From contig NW_026555331.1 in assembly GCF_014898055.3 (NCBI RefSeq), positions 108,125,194 to 108,189,193 on the forward strand: 64,000 nucleotides of DNA, in the 5' to 3' direction. This document shows, one piece after another, positions 22,875 through 35,019 of the stretch. The DNA comes from Talpa occidentalis. Lineage: Eukaryota > Chordata > Mammalia > Eulipotyphla > Talpidae. Made by a program: the position numbers and the translations under genes. The notes under the pieces are model-generated. The model was not told where the DNA came from and searched no databases. It saw only the letters and a program-made list of their open reading frames with translations. Each line of letters opens with the position of its first letter. Position 1 is the first letter of the stretch.

Positions 22875-23090
22875 CGGCAGTGGAAAGGCCGAGTCCAGCT
22901 CCACCCCCATTAGTTACATGACCTTAGAAAAGTCATGACCTTTCTGGGTCTCAGTTTTCCCATATGCAAAATGGAGATGCAACTATCTCTACTTTTCAGG
23001 ACTGCCATAAGCCTCATGGGATGATGTACGTGAAAAATATCTGGCACAGAGAAGACCTCCAGGAAACTGAGTCACTTTTCCCCTCAAGGT
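22875..23090 (+). mobile_element. MIR SINE relic
   Basis: TTAGTTACATGACCTTAG…TCTGGGTCTCAGTTTTCCC…GGACTGCCATAAGCC. Confidence 0.75.
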
Positions 23091-24735
23091 TCATTTATCC
23101 CAAGTCTTTGTTTCTCCCGCAGAGGGGTCATCGTGGAGGGCAGCCCACCATGGGTTTTCTCTAGGGAGATCTCTCATTCCTCACCCTGGGGGACTGAGAG
23201 AAGCCAGAAAGTTCCCATCACTGCCCTGTGACTTCACTGGTGGTCTCTTGGAGCAGAAGCCAGGAATTAAATTAATTTTCAGTTTTACATTAAATGTCTA
23301 CTGATGTGACAGTTAATCAGACAGGAGTCGGAAAAGTTAGACAGACATGTTGGTGGGTGTAAGTCACTCACTATTTTGAAATCATTTATTCCCTTGGCAT
23401 CAGTTCAGTATTACTACTTTGTAGAGTTTTCTTTTAACATGCTACTAATTTTAAAGTATTGTCCTTAAGCAAAAAGCAAAACAAAACAATGATGAACCAA
23501 ATTTGTCCTTAGCCTTCATTCTGAAAACTAAAATGTTTATAAAACATGTGTGCAGGCACTGAGATAAGGTAGCTCATACCTGCCACCTTCTCTGGATTTT
23601 TAGATGTGACATCTAGTAGTTGATGAGAAAAGAGCTTCCAAAGACCAGGTAAAACTTTCCCTGATTCACCCATAGTAGATGGGCATATATTTTAAATTTT
23701 TTAATTCCAAATTGAACTATACATGGTAGATAAAAAATCACATCTGATTATTTTTTACATTTATTTGTATTTTTTTGACCTGCACTTGTATTTTCTGTAG
23801 ACTCCACCTCATACCTAAATAAAAGCAAGTAACCCAGGTAGCTAATACGATCACCCCTTCTTATGTTTTGTAAAATTCAAGTTTACTGAAAAATTTATGC
23901 TAGTGGATTAGCAAGGAGTCAAGAGGATAGAGAGGCTTCTGTGACTTTAAAAGTTCTGAAGGAAGAGAGGGTTAGAACCCCCAGAAGATGAGAGATCCAG
24001 ACAGGGTAATGGCAGTAGTGCCTCATAGGGGTGACTGTAAGAGGCCCACAGAATAGCAGCAACCCTGGCACACGGGTTTTCCAGGCTGACCAAAGAGTTC
24101 CCCATGTTGAACAAGGTGGATAAGCAGCAAAGTCACCAACCAGACCTCGGGGAGCCAGACGGAAGAGGCAGCTCCATGGTTCCTAGTGTGGACCACTGAG
24201 CAATGACTGGGGTTCCCTCTACTATTTTTGTTCCTGGAACTTCTGTGAGAGCCTCAAAGGGGAAATTCCAGTAGTAACTCTTTGAACTTCCTGCCAACCT
24301 ATTGGGATTGGAGGTTGGAATAAGTTTAAGTTGATTTTTACAAACGTAAGAAAGATGATGTCTTGCACACCTAGGTGTGGGAAGAAAATTTCTACCTAAA
24401 GGCTCTCCTTGCTCAACAAGGTCTTGGCCCCCACTTCTGCCTGGATCCTTTAGGCCTCAGTGGCAAATGCTGTTTCATTCAACACTCTGCAAAATTATGA
24501 TTTCCATTTTCCCACACTGCATTGTAACTAAAGAATGAAGATGTCAAATGTGATTGTGGATGGATTCCACCTTCCTCCTTTCAACATGGTTTTGTGGGGA
24601 GGACATCAGAATCCCCTTGAATGGTTTTTCAGTACACATCTATTCATCACCACCACCCCAACATCCCTGGTAACCCAGGTCTCTGGGGGCAAGAAAAGTG
24701 GTAACAGCATGATGTATTTTTTAACTTCTTGGAAA
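23091..24735. other. Long gene-free, repeat-poor stretch
   Basis: About 1.6 kb with no recognised repeat and no long frame. Such repeat-poor DNA may be regulatory or simply old unrecognised repeats. Confidence 0.4.
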
Positions 24736-24739
24736 TAGT

Positions 24740-25990
24740 TTCAAACTTGCAATATGGTACAAGGAATACACAGAAACACTCTCACCCAGATTCCCCCTAT
24801 TAACATCCTACTCCATTGGCTTTAGTCCCTCTCTCTTTCTAGGTCTTCCTTCCTTCTTTCTCTTCTCCCTCCTCCTGCCTCCCTTTACATGGATATGTGC
24901 ATGTGTATGTAATGTGTATATGATGTATACATAGTTGTGGGTATACATATACATTTGTTTTTCTAAACTCTTTTGGAGTCAGTTACATACATTATGGCCT
25001 TTTATTTCTAAATACTTAAGGGTGTATTTCCCAAGGGATAACCACAATATTGTTATCAATTTCATAAATTTACATTGACACCATACTTTTATCTGCATTC
25101 CTATTCCGATTTTGTAGTTATCTAAAAATGTCCATGAGCCTCCCCGGTGGCGCAGCGGTTGAGCGCTGGCTTGAGAAGCTGCCCGCAGCCTCTACAGCGC
25201 CGGTTCAATCCCCAGCTGCTTCCCGGCCACCGGCGGAGGGTCCCACATGGCGCGCAGACCTCTCCTGCCGCCCGCTGCTCCCCTCAGCAGTGTACTTCGG
25301 TCCTTCTGCCTGCTCTGCTCCCCGCTCTGGCTCTGGTGAATTCTCTCACCCTCCCACGCTTCTGACTGTACCCAGTGCTTGTATAAATAAATAAATAAAT
25401 AATCTTTTTTTATTATTAAATAAATAAATAAAAATAAAAATGTCCTGTATGGCACCTTCCCCCTCCAAAACAGGGTCCAGTCTAGAGTCAGGTGTTGGGT
25501 TTAATTATCACAGTCTTCTATTTACAAGTGTTATATACTCACCACAGTCTTTCTGAATCTATAACACTTCCAATAGCCTTTCCTTATCATTTAGCTTTTT
25601 AGGTTTTTTTGAAGAATACAGCCCTCCCACACACATTCATATATAATATATATGAAAGATAAAGCTCCTCATTTTGTGTGTGTGGTGCTTCCTTGTGATT
25701 AGATTGAGTTTTTGGATTCTCAGCCCAGAACACTGCATAGATGATGCTATTCCCCCTCAGGCTGTCGTATTTAAGGCATGCAGTGTCCACCTGTCCCTCA
25801 GAAGTCATTTTAATTTTGATCACCAGATCAAAGTGATGTCATACTTCTCAATATTCCTACTGTTTTATTTTCTTTCTTGCAAGATGCTTTGGGACCATAT
25901 GACTATCCCTTCTTTGTCAAAATCCCACCCTACCCCTATATAGATTCAGCATTCACAGATGATTCTTGCCTGATCCAGTCTTCACTATGA
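24740..25990. mobile_element. Ancient L1-type repeat, split by a SINE
   Basis: TCACCCAGATTCCCCC, TAAATACTTAAGGGTGTATTTCC, ATAACCACAATATTG…TTATC and, after the SINE, AATGTCCTGTATGG…TGATTCTTGCCTGATCC follow an old interspersed repeat I recall as a degraded L1M segment. Orientation is not assigned. 26,020-26,062 (ATTGAGAACCACTG) may be a MER5 end. Confidence 0.5.
25134..25434 (+). mobile_element. tRNA-derived SINE, subtype A
   Basis: Full body with GCGCAGCGGTTGAGCGCTGG and a compound (TAAA)n tail. Target duplication TAAAAATGTCC at 25,123-25,133 and 25,435-25,445. It splits an ancient L1-type repeat. Confidence 0.94.
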
Positions 25991-26154
25991 TGATTGAGAA
26001 ATGATGACAATAAACACTGTCACTAGAGTATCTTTACACTCCAAAAAATTGAGAACCACTGAATGAAGAACCCGTGAAACACTGACAGGTTTTTGAAAAC
26101 TTAACATGGAGTCTTGCAAGATAATGTTGTTGGTGTTTATCAAAGAAAGAACAG

Positions 26155-26395
26155 AAGCTAACATTTATCAAGCACTTATTATATTTAAGTCCTTTATGTA
26201 CATTATCTCAATGATCCTTCATGACAACCCTATTAGTTAGGTACTTTTATTCTTCCACAAATAAACACACTGAGGCTCAAAGGGATTAGTTAACACGCCC
26301 AGAGTCAAAATAAAAATGACCAAGCAGCTGCACTGAGATTTGAACGTAGGTCCATCTACGCCCTTTAGACTCTGCAGCTTTCACAGCGAGCTTCT
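26155..26395 (-). mobile_element. MIR SINE relic
   Basis: ACATTTATCAAGCACTTATTA…ATCTCAATGATCCTTCATG…ACACACTGAGGCTCAAAG…GAGATTTGAACGTAGGTCC. Confidence 0.85.
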
Positions 26396-27560
26396 GAGTC
26401 TCTCCATCATGGACCAGTGAGGTGATGCAGGCTGACAGATCACACTGCGTGTCTGCTGGGGCAGGACACCTCACATGGCATACCACGTGCCATCCAGAAC
26501 TTTGGTTGGCAGCAGCTCAGGTGCTGCACTCAGGAGTGGTTGACAGAAGCCATAAAAAGTAACTGAAATGGATTCAGTGACCACATTGAGCCTCTCAATG
26601 TCCTGGAATGGGTGAGCTTTGGTGTTCCATGCCCCACATGCTCTGGGCCTAGTGTGGAGCCAGAAAACCACCGAGCCTGCAGCACTAACAGAAGCTTTGC
26701 CTTCTGTGCTTCTCCCTTCCATCCCAAGTAGGCTTTTCCAAAACCCCCAAACAGATGCTTTCATTTCTCATTTCACACCACAATGTCCCCTATTGTTCGT
26801 TAATCCAAGTTACATTTTCCCTTGCAATCTGGGATGGCATTGCCAAGAAGAAAGAGCAATAAGCCAGTTTGTGATGAAACTCACTCAATATATAAAATTA
26901 AGGGTAGTGATGGATTTGAGCAGTTAAAAACAGAAAAGGTGGACCACTCCAAAGAGGGCAGGATTAGCAAGAAAGAAGCAGAGGAGAAGAGAACTCATTT
27001 CACCAACACCTTGTGTTGTCTCACCACTCTTAAACCAGATTATGACCAAGAGCGCATGATCAAGGCCAGGCAGGGCACACTCAAACCCTTTCAGCTCAGG
27101 AAGTTTAAGTGAAGCTGGTCCCATCCCTCGGCTCTCAGGTGGCTGCCCAGCCGGTTAGTATATCCAACTGTATTCCAGAAGTAGTGATTTATTCAGAGAT
27201 GGGAACAAGACTCTAACACAGGAATGAATGCTAGAGTAACAGGGGGAAAGAAGATGTCCTTTCTCTTTCATTTTAAGGATACCCTAAGTGGAAGTCACTA
27301 TACTGAGTTTGTCTGAGAGTGAAGTCAACCATAGGAAAATAGTCAAGTGATGGAAAGAGAGGCAGAGACAGAGGCCAAGCTAGAGGACATAATTTGAGCT
27401 ACTGAATTCAGTTATACTAAAGCTAGATTACTCCTTGGTTTTACATCTTATGAACCAATGTGTAAGGTTTTTTCAATGAAGTCAGTTGAGTTTAGTTCTT
27501 GTCACTTGCAACAAAAGAAATTCTGACTAACAGATATATAAAGAGATATAGATAGAGATA
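26396..27560. other. No gene; open frame at 26,822-27,112 not supported
   Basis: A 96-codon plus-strand frame rich in Lys and Glu has no recognised family. The region is otherwise unassigned. A (GATA)-like patch lies at 27,534-27,571. Confidence 0.35.
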
Positions 27561-27579
27561 TAGATATATATGTCCAAAT

Positions 27580-28060
27580 AACAGCAAATGGATCAGAATG
27601 GCACTATCACAAATGAAGGACACATGATGTTTTGTGTGTTCACAGGAGGAAGACATTACTTCCAATGGAGCAATCAAGGAGAGGTGGTAATTTAACGAGT
27701 TGCTGATGGATATGTTGGAGCATCTGGAGGACCTCCCCTGGTGGGGTGGGAGAGATAAGTAAAAAGGACTATACAAACCAGAAAAGCAAGAAACAAAGCA
27801 AGAAACAAAGGTATGGAGTATTTTAAAGCAAATTCCAGACATCATTTCACCAACAAAATCTTCAGAATTGAGCTCTAACATATAAAGATTTCTTTAACAT
27901 AATCACAAGATCATTATTACACTCAACAAAAATAACAGTTCCTTAATAATATCTAATACCCAGTCTGTGCTCAACTTTCCAACTGCATCCAAGGTGTCTT
28001 TTTACATTTGTTTTGTTCAAGTTAGAATCCAAACCACACACCAGAGGGTATGAACAGTCA
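27580..28060. mobile_element. Ancient L1-type repeat, opposite orientation to 24,740
   Basis: AAAGCAAATTCCAGACATCATTTC, CATAATCACAAGATCATTATTAC and CCAACTGCATCCAAGGTGTC correspond to the complement of the 24.7-kb repeat type. A 13-bp tandem (GCAAGAAACAAA twice) lies at 27,786-27,810. Confidence 0.45.
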
Positions 28061-28250
28061 GATTTACATTTTTAAAAGATCACTTTCAAAAATTTACAAG
28101 AGAAAAATTCTATGGAAGGTAAACAAGAGGCTTAAAGCCATGATCTTGGTGAGAAATACAGACAGAGAAGAAGCTGAAGAGACAGTGAGATGGATTTGAA
28201 AATAAGTAGGAGAAAAAGCCTCCAGGAAGGGGTCAAAAAGAGGGTGAGCT

Positions 28251-28510
28251 GGGCCTCCCTGGTGGCGCAAGGGATTAAGTCGCAGCACTATGAAGCTATC
28301 CGCAGCCATGGTAAGATGAGTTCGATCCCTGGCCAGGGAGCAGCAGACCTCTCCTGTCTCTCCTGCTGCTCCCCTCAGCAGTGTATTTCAGTAGATCCAC
28401 CTGTTCTGCTCCCCACTCTGTCTCTGGTGAGTCCTCTGACCTGCTTCACCTCTGGCGTATACCCCACCTCTTGTATGCATAAATAAATAAATCTTAAAAA
28501 AAAAAAAAAA
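28251..28510 (+). mobile_element. tRNA-derived SINE, subtype B
   Basis: Starts GGGCCTCCCTGGTGGCGCAAGG and ends ATAAATAAATAAATC(A)n. An imperfect duplication GGTGAGCTG / GGTAAGCTG flanks it. Confidence 0.9.
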
Positions 28511-28895
28511 AGGTAAGCTGAGATTGTGGTCTGGGACACTTCAGTGTAGGGAAAAGGTGTAGAAAAGGGGAGGAGAGAGGGAATTGTTCACCACTGGAAA
28601 GCAGGGTAAGCTTCTGGGGAAAAGGGACGCCAAAGGGCCTTCAACACCCACCCCCAATGCCTCTCCCCTCCCTTTTTTTTCCCTTTAACATCTCAGCAAA
28701 TAATCTTCCAAAAAGGCCTAAGTGGAGTCTCTTCTCAAGCACTCCTGGTAGTTACTGAAAAAGGGAGTTAAAGTCCCAGTGGGAGGAAATCCCCAAAGAA
28801 ATCACTTCTTTTTCTCCTAGTGATGGTTTCATTTTCTCCCCAGCAGGAGGAAGCCTGCAGCTCTCTGGCCAAAACAGCAATTTTGATGCCTCCAA
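28511..28895. other. No gene; unassigned sequence
   Basis: Purine-rich start, no recognised repeat. Confidence 0.4.
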
Positions 28896-28899
28896 TGTA

Positions 28900-29060
28900 C
28901 AGAATGTCCCGGCACTTTACTGGCATTATTAGTTTTAATCATCACAGCACTCCTTGGGACTAGGGATTTCCTGCTCATTTTACAAAAGTGGAAACAGACT
29001 CAGAGAGACTTAGTGGGAACAACTGTCCTGAAGGTGATACCATGTGCCAGCCACTGTGAA
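28900..29060 (-). mobile_element. MIR SINE relic
   Basis: TTTTAATCATCACAGCACTCC…CATTTTACAAAAGTGGAAAC. Confidence 0.65.
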
Positions 29061-29339
29061 AACACTCCACATGGTGGCCACAGGGAGATCAGGGAGCAGC
29101 AGGCTCCCCCAGGGTTAACAACCTGGCAGGGACCCCGAGTGGTAAAGTCCATTCCTAGACCCTGACCTGAGGAGCTCAGGGTAAATCCCGATATCAGGAA
29201 TTTAAGTTCCCCACAGTTTTGAAATTTTTAAATAGTTTATCCCTGCGTTTTCCCAAATGTTTTCAGAGGGTGACTTGCTCAGCATGGTCAGGTGATGGCA
29301 GAGGAAGTACTGGGGATTGGGGTGAGGGTTGGGGTGGGA

Positions 29340-29480
29340 GGCAGAACAACCTCTCCAGCCTCAGTTCCTTTACTATTATAGAAATGTTAGACTAATGATA
29401 CCTCTCTCTCTCTGGAATGATAGGAGGATATATATAAAGCAACATATATAATGCATATCACATAGAGGACACAGGAAACA
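29340..29480 (+). mobile_element. MIR SINE relic, partial
   Basis: AACCTCTCCAGCCTCAGTTCC…ATGATACCTCTC…GAATGATAGGAGG. Confidence 0.55.
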
Positions 29481-30135
29481 TTACAGTAAAACAATGTTTT
29501 AAGTATAGACTAAATTTATTATTTATTTACACATTATTTATTTCTACTTGCCTTGTTCGAGATTGAGTTAAGGCAGCTGGTGCACAATAAATATTTGTCG
29601 ACTAGAAAATGTAAAATAGAGACTAATGAGCTTGACCTCCCACAGAGAAGCTGAAAGAGTAAATGAGGAAAAATTGCGTAGAGTGATATTCAGTTGTTAA
29701 AATCAATTATTTGAATTCCAGACTTTCAATGGAAAGGAGAAAAATGAGTCTAGTTTTTAAATGTAGTTAGGATAATAAGTAACATTTCAAGTAGCATACA
29801 GCTTTTCACTAATTAATAGCACTGAACTAGACTTTGAATAGCATTAAACTGGACCTTCCCCATACTGTTCTCCCTCTCCTCTTCAGAGGCAAGCTTATAA
29901 AAGAATTCCTAAATGCCAGGCCAGGGTGAGGACAAGAGAGGTTGCAGGGCCAGCCAGCACCTCAATAAGAAGTAATTAGTAATTCTGACTTGAAGAGGAA
30001 ACTCTCACATCTCCTGAATTCTTTTCCGTGAGACATGAATGAGGCAGAGAGAACAAGTCACCTGAGCTTGCTGGACTCATGTTGCTAAGAGAGCTGTGAC
30101 AGCAGCAGTAGGCAGAGACCTCCTTGAAGACACCT
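29481..30135. other. No gene; L2-end scrap near 29,575
   Basis: GGTGCACAATAAATATTTGTCG resembles an L2 3' end on plus. The rest is unassigned. Confidence 0.4.
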
Positions 30136-30139
30136 GCTA

Positions 30140-30215
30140 CCTGTTCATCACAGGTTGTTTATAGTCAAAACACTGGAAGCAGCCTACGTGTTCAGCAGCG
30201 AGGACTGCATTGGAC
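30140..30215 (+). mobile_element. Short old L1 fragment
   Basis: TTCATCACAGGTTGTTTATAG…CACTGGAAGCAGCCTACG matches the ORF2-end block of old L1. Confidence 0.55.
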
Positions 30216-30705
30216 CAGTGCTTCTGATTAAATGTGACACAGTCGCCCGGGGGTTGTACTAAGCTGCAGATGCTGACTCATGAGGTCTGGCCAGGGCTGA
30301 GAGTCTGCATTTCTAACAAGCTTCCTTTTTTTTTTTTTTTAATAGAGTTATGTTTATTTATTTATTTGTTTGTTTGTTTGTTCTGTTTATACATGCACTG
30401 GGTACAGTCAGAAGCACGGGAGGGTGAGAGAATTCACCAGAGCCAGAGCGGGGAGCAGAGCAGGCAGAAGGACCGAAGTACACTGCTGAGGGGAGCAGCA
30501 GGTGGCAGGAGAGATCTGCGCGTCATGTGGGACCCTCCTCCGGTGGCTGGGGAGCAGCCGGGGAATGAACCAGCGCCGCAGAGGCCGCGGGCAGCTTCGC
30601 AACCCAGCGCTTCAACCGCTGCATCACCGGGGAGGCCCTCTAACAAGCTTCCTGATGAGGAACATGCTGTTGGCCCAACAACCACACTTGAGTAGCAAGG
30701 CCTTA
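30216..30705 (+). mobile_element. MER5A relic split by a SINE
   Basis: CCAGTGCTTCTGATTAAATG…AGAGTCTGCATTTC before the SINE, and GATGAGGAACATGCTG…AACCACACTTGAGTAGCAAGG after it. Confidence 0.75.
30326..30638 (-). mobile_element. tRNA-derived SINE, subtype A, inside a MER5A
   Basis: Minus copy with (TTTA)(TTTG)n tail complement. Perfect 14-bp target duplication TCTAACAAGCTTCC at 30,312-30,325 and 30,639-30,652, within a MER5A relic. Confidence 0.95.
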
Positions 30706-32290
30706 GTTAAGCTATCATTAACGTATACTGAAATAATGCACACCTTTTAAAATGATGATGTGACTATATATATTCTTATGAAGAGGACTTCAAATGTTAA
30801 ATGATAAAAGCAGAATATCTAATTTTTTTTAAATTTTTTAAAATCTTTATATATGTAAATTTTGCACATTTAAAAAATCCAAAATAATACACTCCAAAAC
30901 CTAACAATATTTATTTCCAGGTGGCAGCAATGACAGATACAGGACAAAGGGTACCAGCCAGAGGTTGCTGGTACACAGCCTGCAGCCGTGAGTCCCACCA
31001 ATCACGGAAGTAGGCAGCCAGCATTTTGCAAAACTTATTAGAGCAAAACAAAGCCATCTATAAAAATTAATTGACAAAGTCTTGTTCCTGTGTTTTCACC
31101 CACTGTATAAACATAAACTAAGAACTTCCTGTAATTACAGTACTTACAAAAGCATGTTGGGACTACAAGAAGGACACAGGTCATTCCTCAACTATTTCCT
31201 TAGTCACCGTGAACATAGGGTTAGCACAGTGAGATCTGGAATTCGGTTTCAGAACCCTCTGGATTTCCTGCATGGGTCCTTGCATTTGTCAACAAGATGG
31301 CATTCACTTCAGCGCTCAGTCCCGCCTGCCGCCGCTGGCAGGACAGACGAGCATGGTAATGGTCAGAGAGGACATTCTTAAAAACCAGATGGTGAAGTTT
31401 GACTTTTGCCGTCAAAGGCCAATGCAAAAGATGTAGGTTAGGTGGTTACTTCAGCCATAATAAGGCCGATAGCTAGATGCAGCCAAGTAATATGTTAACA
31501 CAATCAGCTGTGTCTACACTGTAAGTGTGGCAGCAGCCTGGTTTGGAGAAACATGAACATATCCAAAACCCCAAAACACTGATTGTTGGTATCACTACCT
31601 TACCAGGTTCTTGGAGAGAATAATCTATTAAGACTATCAACTCACATGGTTGCCTCTTTTCTAGAGATTTCAAAACATGACAAGAGCACTATTCTCCTTG
31701 TAGAGGAATGGAACAGAGGATTGTATCGTAACAAATGTTCGATCTTAAGAGTTTAGAATTATAAGGAGCTTCAAAATATCTACCTCTACCAAAGACTGCC
31801 TACACCTGCAAGCCAACAGAAACATTTTCCAAACCAAAAGGCACAAATCATCCAGGATTGTCATTGCAAATAGTTTCTGGAAGCAGGTTATGGGGCAGGA
31901 GAGCAAAGAAATTAGGTGATTGAGTAGAATTAGCCTTCTGGTTCATTTATACGTGAAATCCCAAACCTCATGACCACTGACAGCAGAGTCACTTCTTCCT
32001 GAATTTAATTGAATGTCTAAGATGCAATATTGTTTGCAGTACATAAAAACATCCAGCAAATTCACACTGACATGGTGACATGATATATAACCATGATCAT
32101 TTAGTAAGATCCTATAATTGTAGATGACAGCTCACCAAGTTGGCAAAACTAAACTACGAATTATAAGATAGCCAGCTTGTGAAAATGCAAATATATATCC
32201 ATTTCCTTAGTATATGAATGGTCAAGATAAAAGTAGGAAATTTTATTACAATATCATAATGTAATAAATATTGATAAATATAATATCAAT
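30706..32290. other. Long gene-free stretch, small GC-rich spot at 31,300-31,345
   Basis: No repeat or exon recognised. 31,300-31,345 contains several CpG (GCGCTCAGTCCCGCCTGCC), unusual for this part of the window, but no frame or splice pair supports a gene. Confidence 0.4.
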
Positions 32291-32389
32291 AATATTTACA
32301 TTTATTGATCATTTAATATCTAGCAAGCATTGTTACAAGCACCCTACATTTATTAGCTCTTGTCACCATAACCCTAAGAATTAGGCACT

Positions 32390-33227
32390 ATTGACTAACA
32401 GGCGCATAGAAAAATGTTCAACATGACTTATCATCAGGGAAATGCAAATCAAAACCACAGTAAGATACCACTTCACACCTCTGATAATGCCCATATTTTT
32501 AAAATAATACACTGCTATGGGAACGTAGACTGGTTCAGCTCCTATGGAAAACAGTATGAAGTTTCTTAAAATATTAAAAACAGATCTACTATATGACCCA
32601 GCAATCCCACTCCTCAGTATCTAATAAAAAATACAAAAAACACTAATTCAAAGGGATATATAAACTCCTGTGTTCATTGCAGCATTATCAGCCTGTTAAT
32701 ATCTAAACAGGAAAACATGTTCCAAGATATGGAATCAGACTAAGTGCCGAAAGACAGATAGGTGAATGAAGAAACTGTGGTATATATACACAATGGACTA
32801 TTACTCAACTACAGAGAGTGATAAAATCCTGCCATTTGCAACAACATGAATGGAACTGAAGGGGATTATGTTAAGTGAAATAAATCACAAGGAGAAAAAC
32901 AAATACCGGATGATATAGCTCATACAGAAAGACACAAAGCAAATAGAAAGACACAAAGCAAAGTAACAGACAAAACTAAACTAAAAGAAATCCTAGAAAT
33001 ATGACTGCAGAATTGAGGCTACCAGAGGTGATGGGTGGGGGGACAGAGGGAGGAATAGGGTGAGTGAGAAAGCCCAATGGTCTATGGTAGACAATTACGG
33101 GGTTTTGGTGGTGAGCATGAGGTAATAACAAACATCTGAAGAGGTGCCAACCTATTCTCTTAAATCATATACAATCCGTAAACCAATGTTAAATCAATAA
33201 AAAATAATAAATAAAATTTTAATAATG
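32390..33227 (+). mobile_element. L1 3' end inserted in a MIR
   Basis: Starts in the ORF2 C-terminal region (ACTTATCATCAGGGAAATGC), passes the stop region and 3' UTR, and ends in AATAAAAAATAATAAATAAAA. Target duplication AAGAATTAGGCACT / AAGAATAGGCACT at 32,376 and 33,228. It holds a 26-bp foreign block (32,695-32,720) and a 19-bp tandem duplication at 32,926-32,963. Confidence 0.88.
32695..32720 (+). repeat. 26-bp inverted-repeat arm inside the L1
   Basis: Begins GTTAATATCTAAACAGG and replaces about 11 bp of normal L1 text. Exact reverse complement of 33,329-33,354. Confidence 0.95.
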
Positions 33228-33328
33228 AAGAATAGGCACTTTTGTCATCCCCATTTAAAGCAAAGACAAGAAATCAAGTATTAGAACTGACCAAAAAAAG
33301 TGTTAACAGGACTTAAATGATTGAGTAT

Positions 33329-33354
33329 ACATGTTTTCCTGTTTAGATATTAAC
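33329..33354 (-). repeat. 26-bp inverted-repeat arm outside the L1
   Basis: Exact reverse complement of 32,695-32,720, in flanking unique sequence beyond the L1 3' end. Confidence 0.95.
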
Positions 33355-33549
33355 TGGTATCTAACCTTGACTTTAAAAACAAGGAAAAGAATAAGTTTAA
33401 ACATTCCAAACATCATCTTCAGCTCCTCTGTTAACAAAAATGAAAGGCATTTTAACACAAGAAAAAACAAACATTAAATCTGAAAATGAGGGGAACCTTG
33501 GGATCGAAGAGGAGGACTGGACAACTTCATGAAGGGTAACTATTTTGAG

Positions 33550-33825
33550 AGACGATGCTGTGTGATAGTTAGGAATCAAGGTTCCTCCAGTGTCAGACAG
33601 CACGGATTCCCTCTGCTACTTGTAAACTCTGCTGCTACTTGTAAACTCTGCGATCATAAGCAAATCCGTCAATACAATAATAACAAGAACAACAAACTCA
33701 CAGGGTTATTGTAAGGATAAAATTAACTGCTCCACGTGACACCTTAACAAAAGAACATGGGCCATAAGAAACACTCAACAAACATCAGTTATTATTACTA
33801 TAACTACTACTACCACCACCCAGAG
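33550..33825 (+). mobile_element. MIR SINE relic with a 19-bp tandem duplication
   Basis: MIR order is clear (CACGGATTCCCTCTGC…CACAGGGTTATTGTAAGG…CAGTTATTATTACTATAAC). The segment TGCTACTTGTAAACTCTG is duplicated in tandem at 33,614-33,650. Confidence 0.85.
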
Positions 33826-35005
33826 GAATGAAGAACTGGGAAGTGTGGCTTTGGTTAGCATAGAAAAAACAAAATCCTAGCTTCTATATAACAATAGTTA
33901 AATTATTCCGTTCTTGAATTCATTTATAAAGAAAAAAATCCCCATGGCACACATGACTTAAAAACTGCATACATGACAATTTTTTCTACAAATAAGCCAC
34001 AAATGACACCTCTTAGATATGAATCATTTAGTCTTCTATAAACCTCACTTACACAATTCACAAATTACCAATAGGTGTTTAAAGAATTTTACACAAGTCT
34101 TAGAAAATCAAATCTGATGCTTTTGGCCCAAAAGAGTTTAAAGTCACAAGTCCCTAATACAGATAACTCCTGATTTCTCTCATTAATAGCAAAGAAAACA
34201 TAGGGAAAGATAAAAAGCCATTAAACTGACATAGTCCAGTATCTGAACCTGGGAGAACCAAAGAGGATTATGGATTGTATGGCCCTGGATTAAAACAACA
34301 GCTGCTGGTGCTTCAGCTCTTCAGAGAGGCTGGTTTTGATGAGTGAAACAGACTTGAAGACCAAAAACAAAAGGACTGAGAGAAAGATGCTCAAACTTCC
34401 CCTTTCATCTGTCAGCCTCAGATTCTGTTCCCTTCCCCTCACCCCTGTAGTATTGTTGGAGACTCCCTACCTATCCCAAATCTAAACAACAACCACAAGT
34501 TATGAAAAACACAACATTGATATGAGTGAGAAAGAGACTCTGGAGAGGGTGATCTTGATTATCTTTGCATTCAAATGATAATCTCTCCCAGATAAAGCCT
34601 CACAGTCACTCTCAAAATTCTTTAGCAGCTATTGACATCTTTCAGTACAATCAAGTTGACACAAAATTAACACATTATGATGGCTCACAGCTGCTTTGGT
34701 GTTGGGATAACTACAGGGACCACACAGAGGGGAGAAATCAAATACCATCCAAAAAAAAAAGATGTTAGAAAATAAACAATAAAACTTATTTAGCACATTA
34801 TTTTAAAAATAAAATATAAAAACTTATCCAAAGAGAAAAATTTATAATGCTAAAAGTAATAATATAATAAGCAGATGGATTTTTTTAACTCAAGGTCATA
34901 TCAACAGAACCTTAGAAGTGGGCAAGACAAGTACAACTGTGCTAAATACCTAATTACCAAAGATTTCATTTCACACTTGACTCTAACAATCTGAAAGAGT
35001 TGATT
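33826..35005. other. No gene; AT-rich unassigned sequence
   Basis: No repeat identified with confidence. Confidence 0.4.
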
Positions 35006-35019
35006 TAAAAACTTTTGGA

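Larger units (their letters stand above)
32295..33285 (-). mobile_element. MIR relic split by an L1
   Basis: 32,295-32,389 (TTATTGATCATTTAATATC…ACCATAACCCTAAG) and 33,228-33,285 (TTTGTCATCCCCATTTAAAGC) are consecutive reverse MIR parts around the L1. Confidence 0.7.

Noticed and set aside
26822..27112. Lys/Glu-rich 96-codon frame as a processed pseudogene
   Set aside because: No match to a protein I know, no poly-A tail and no target duplication.
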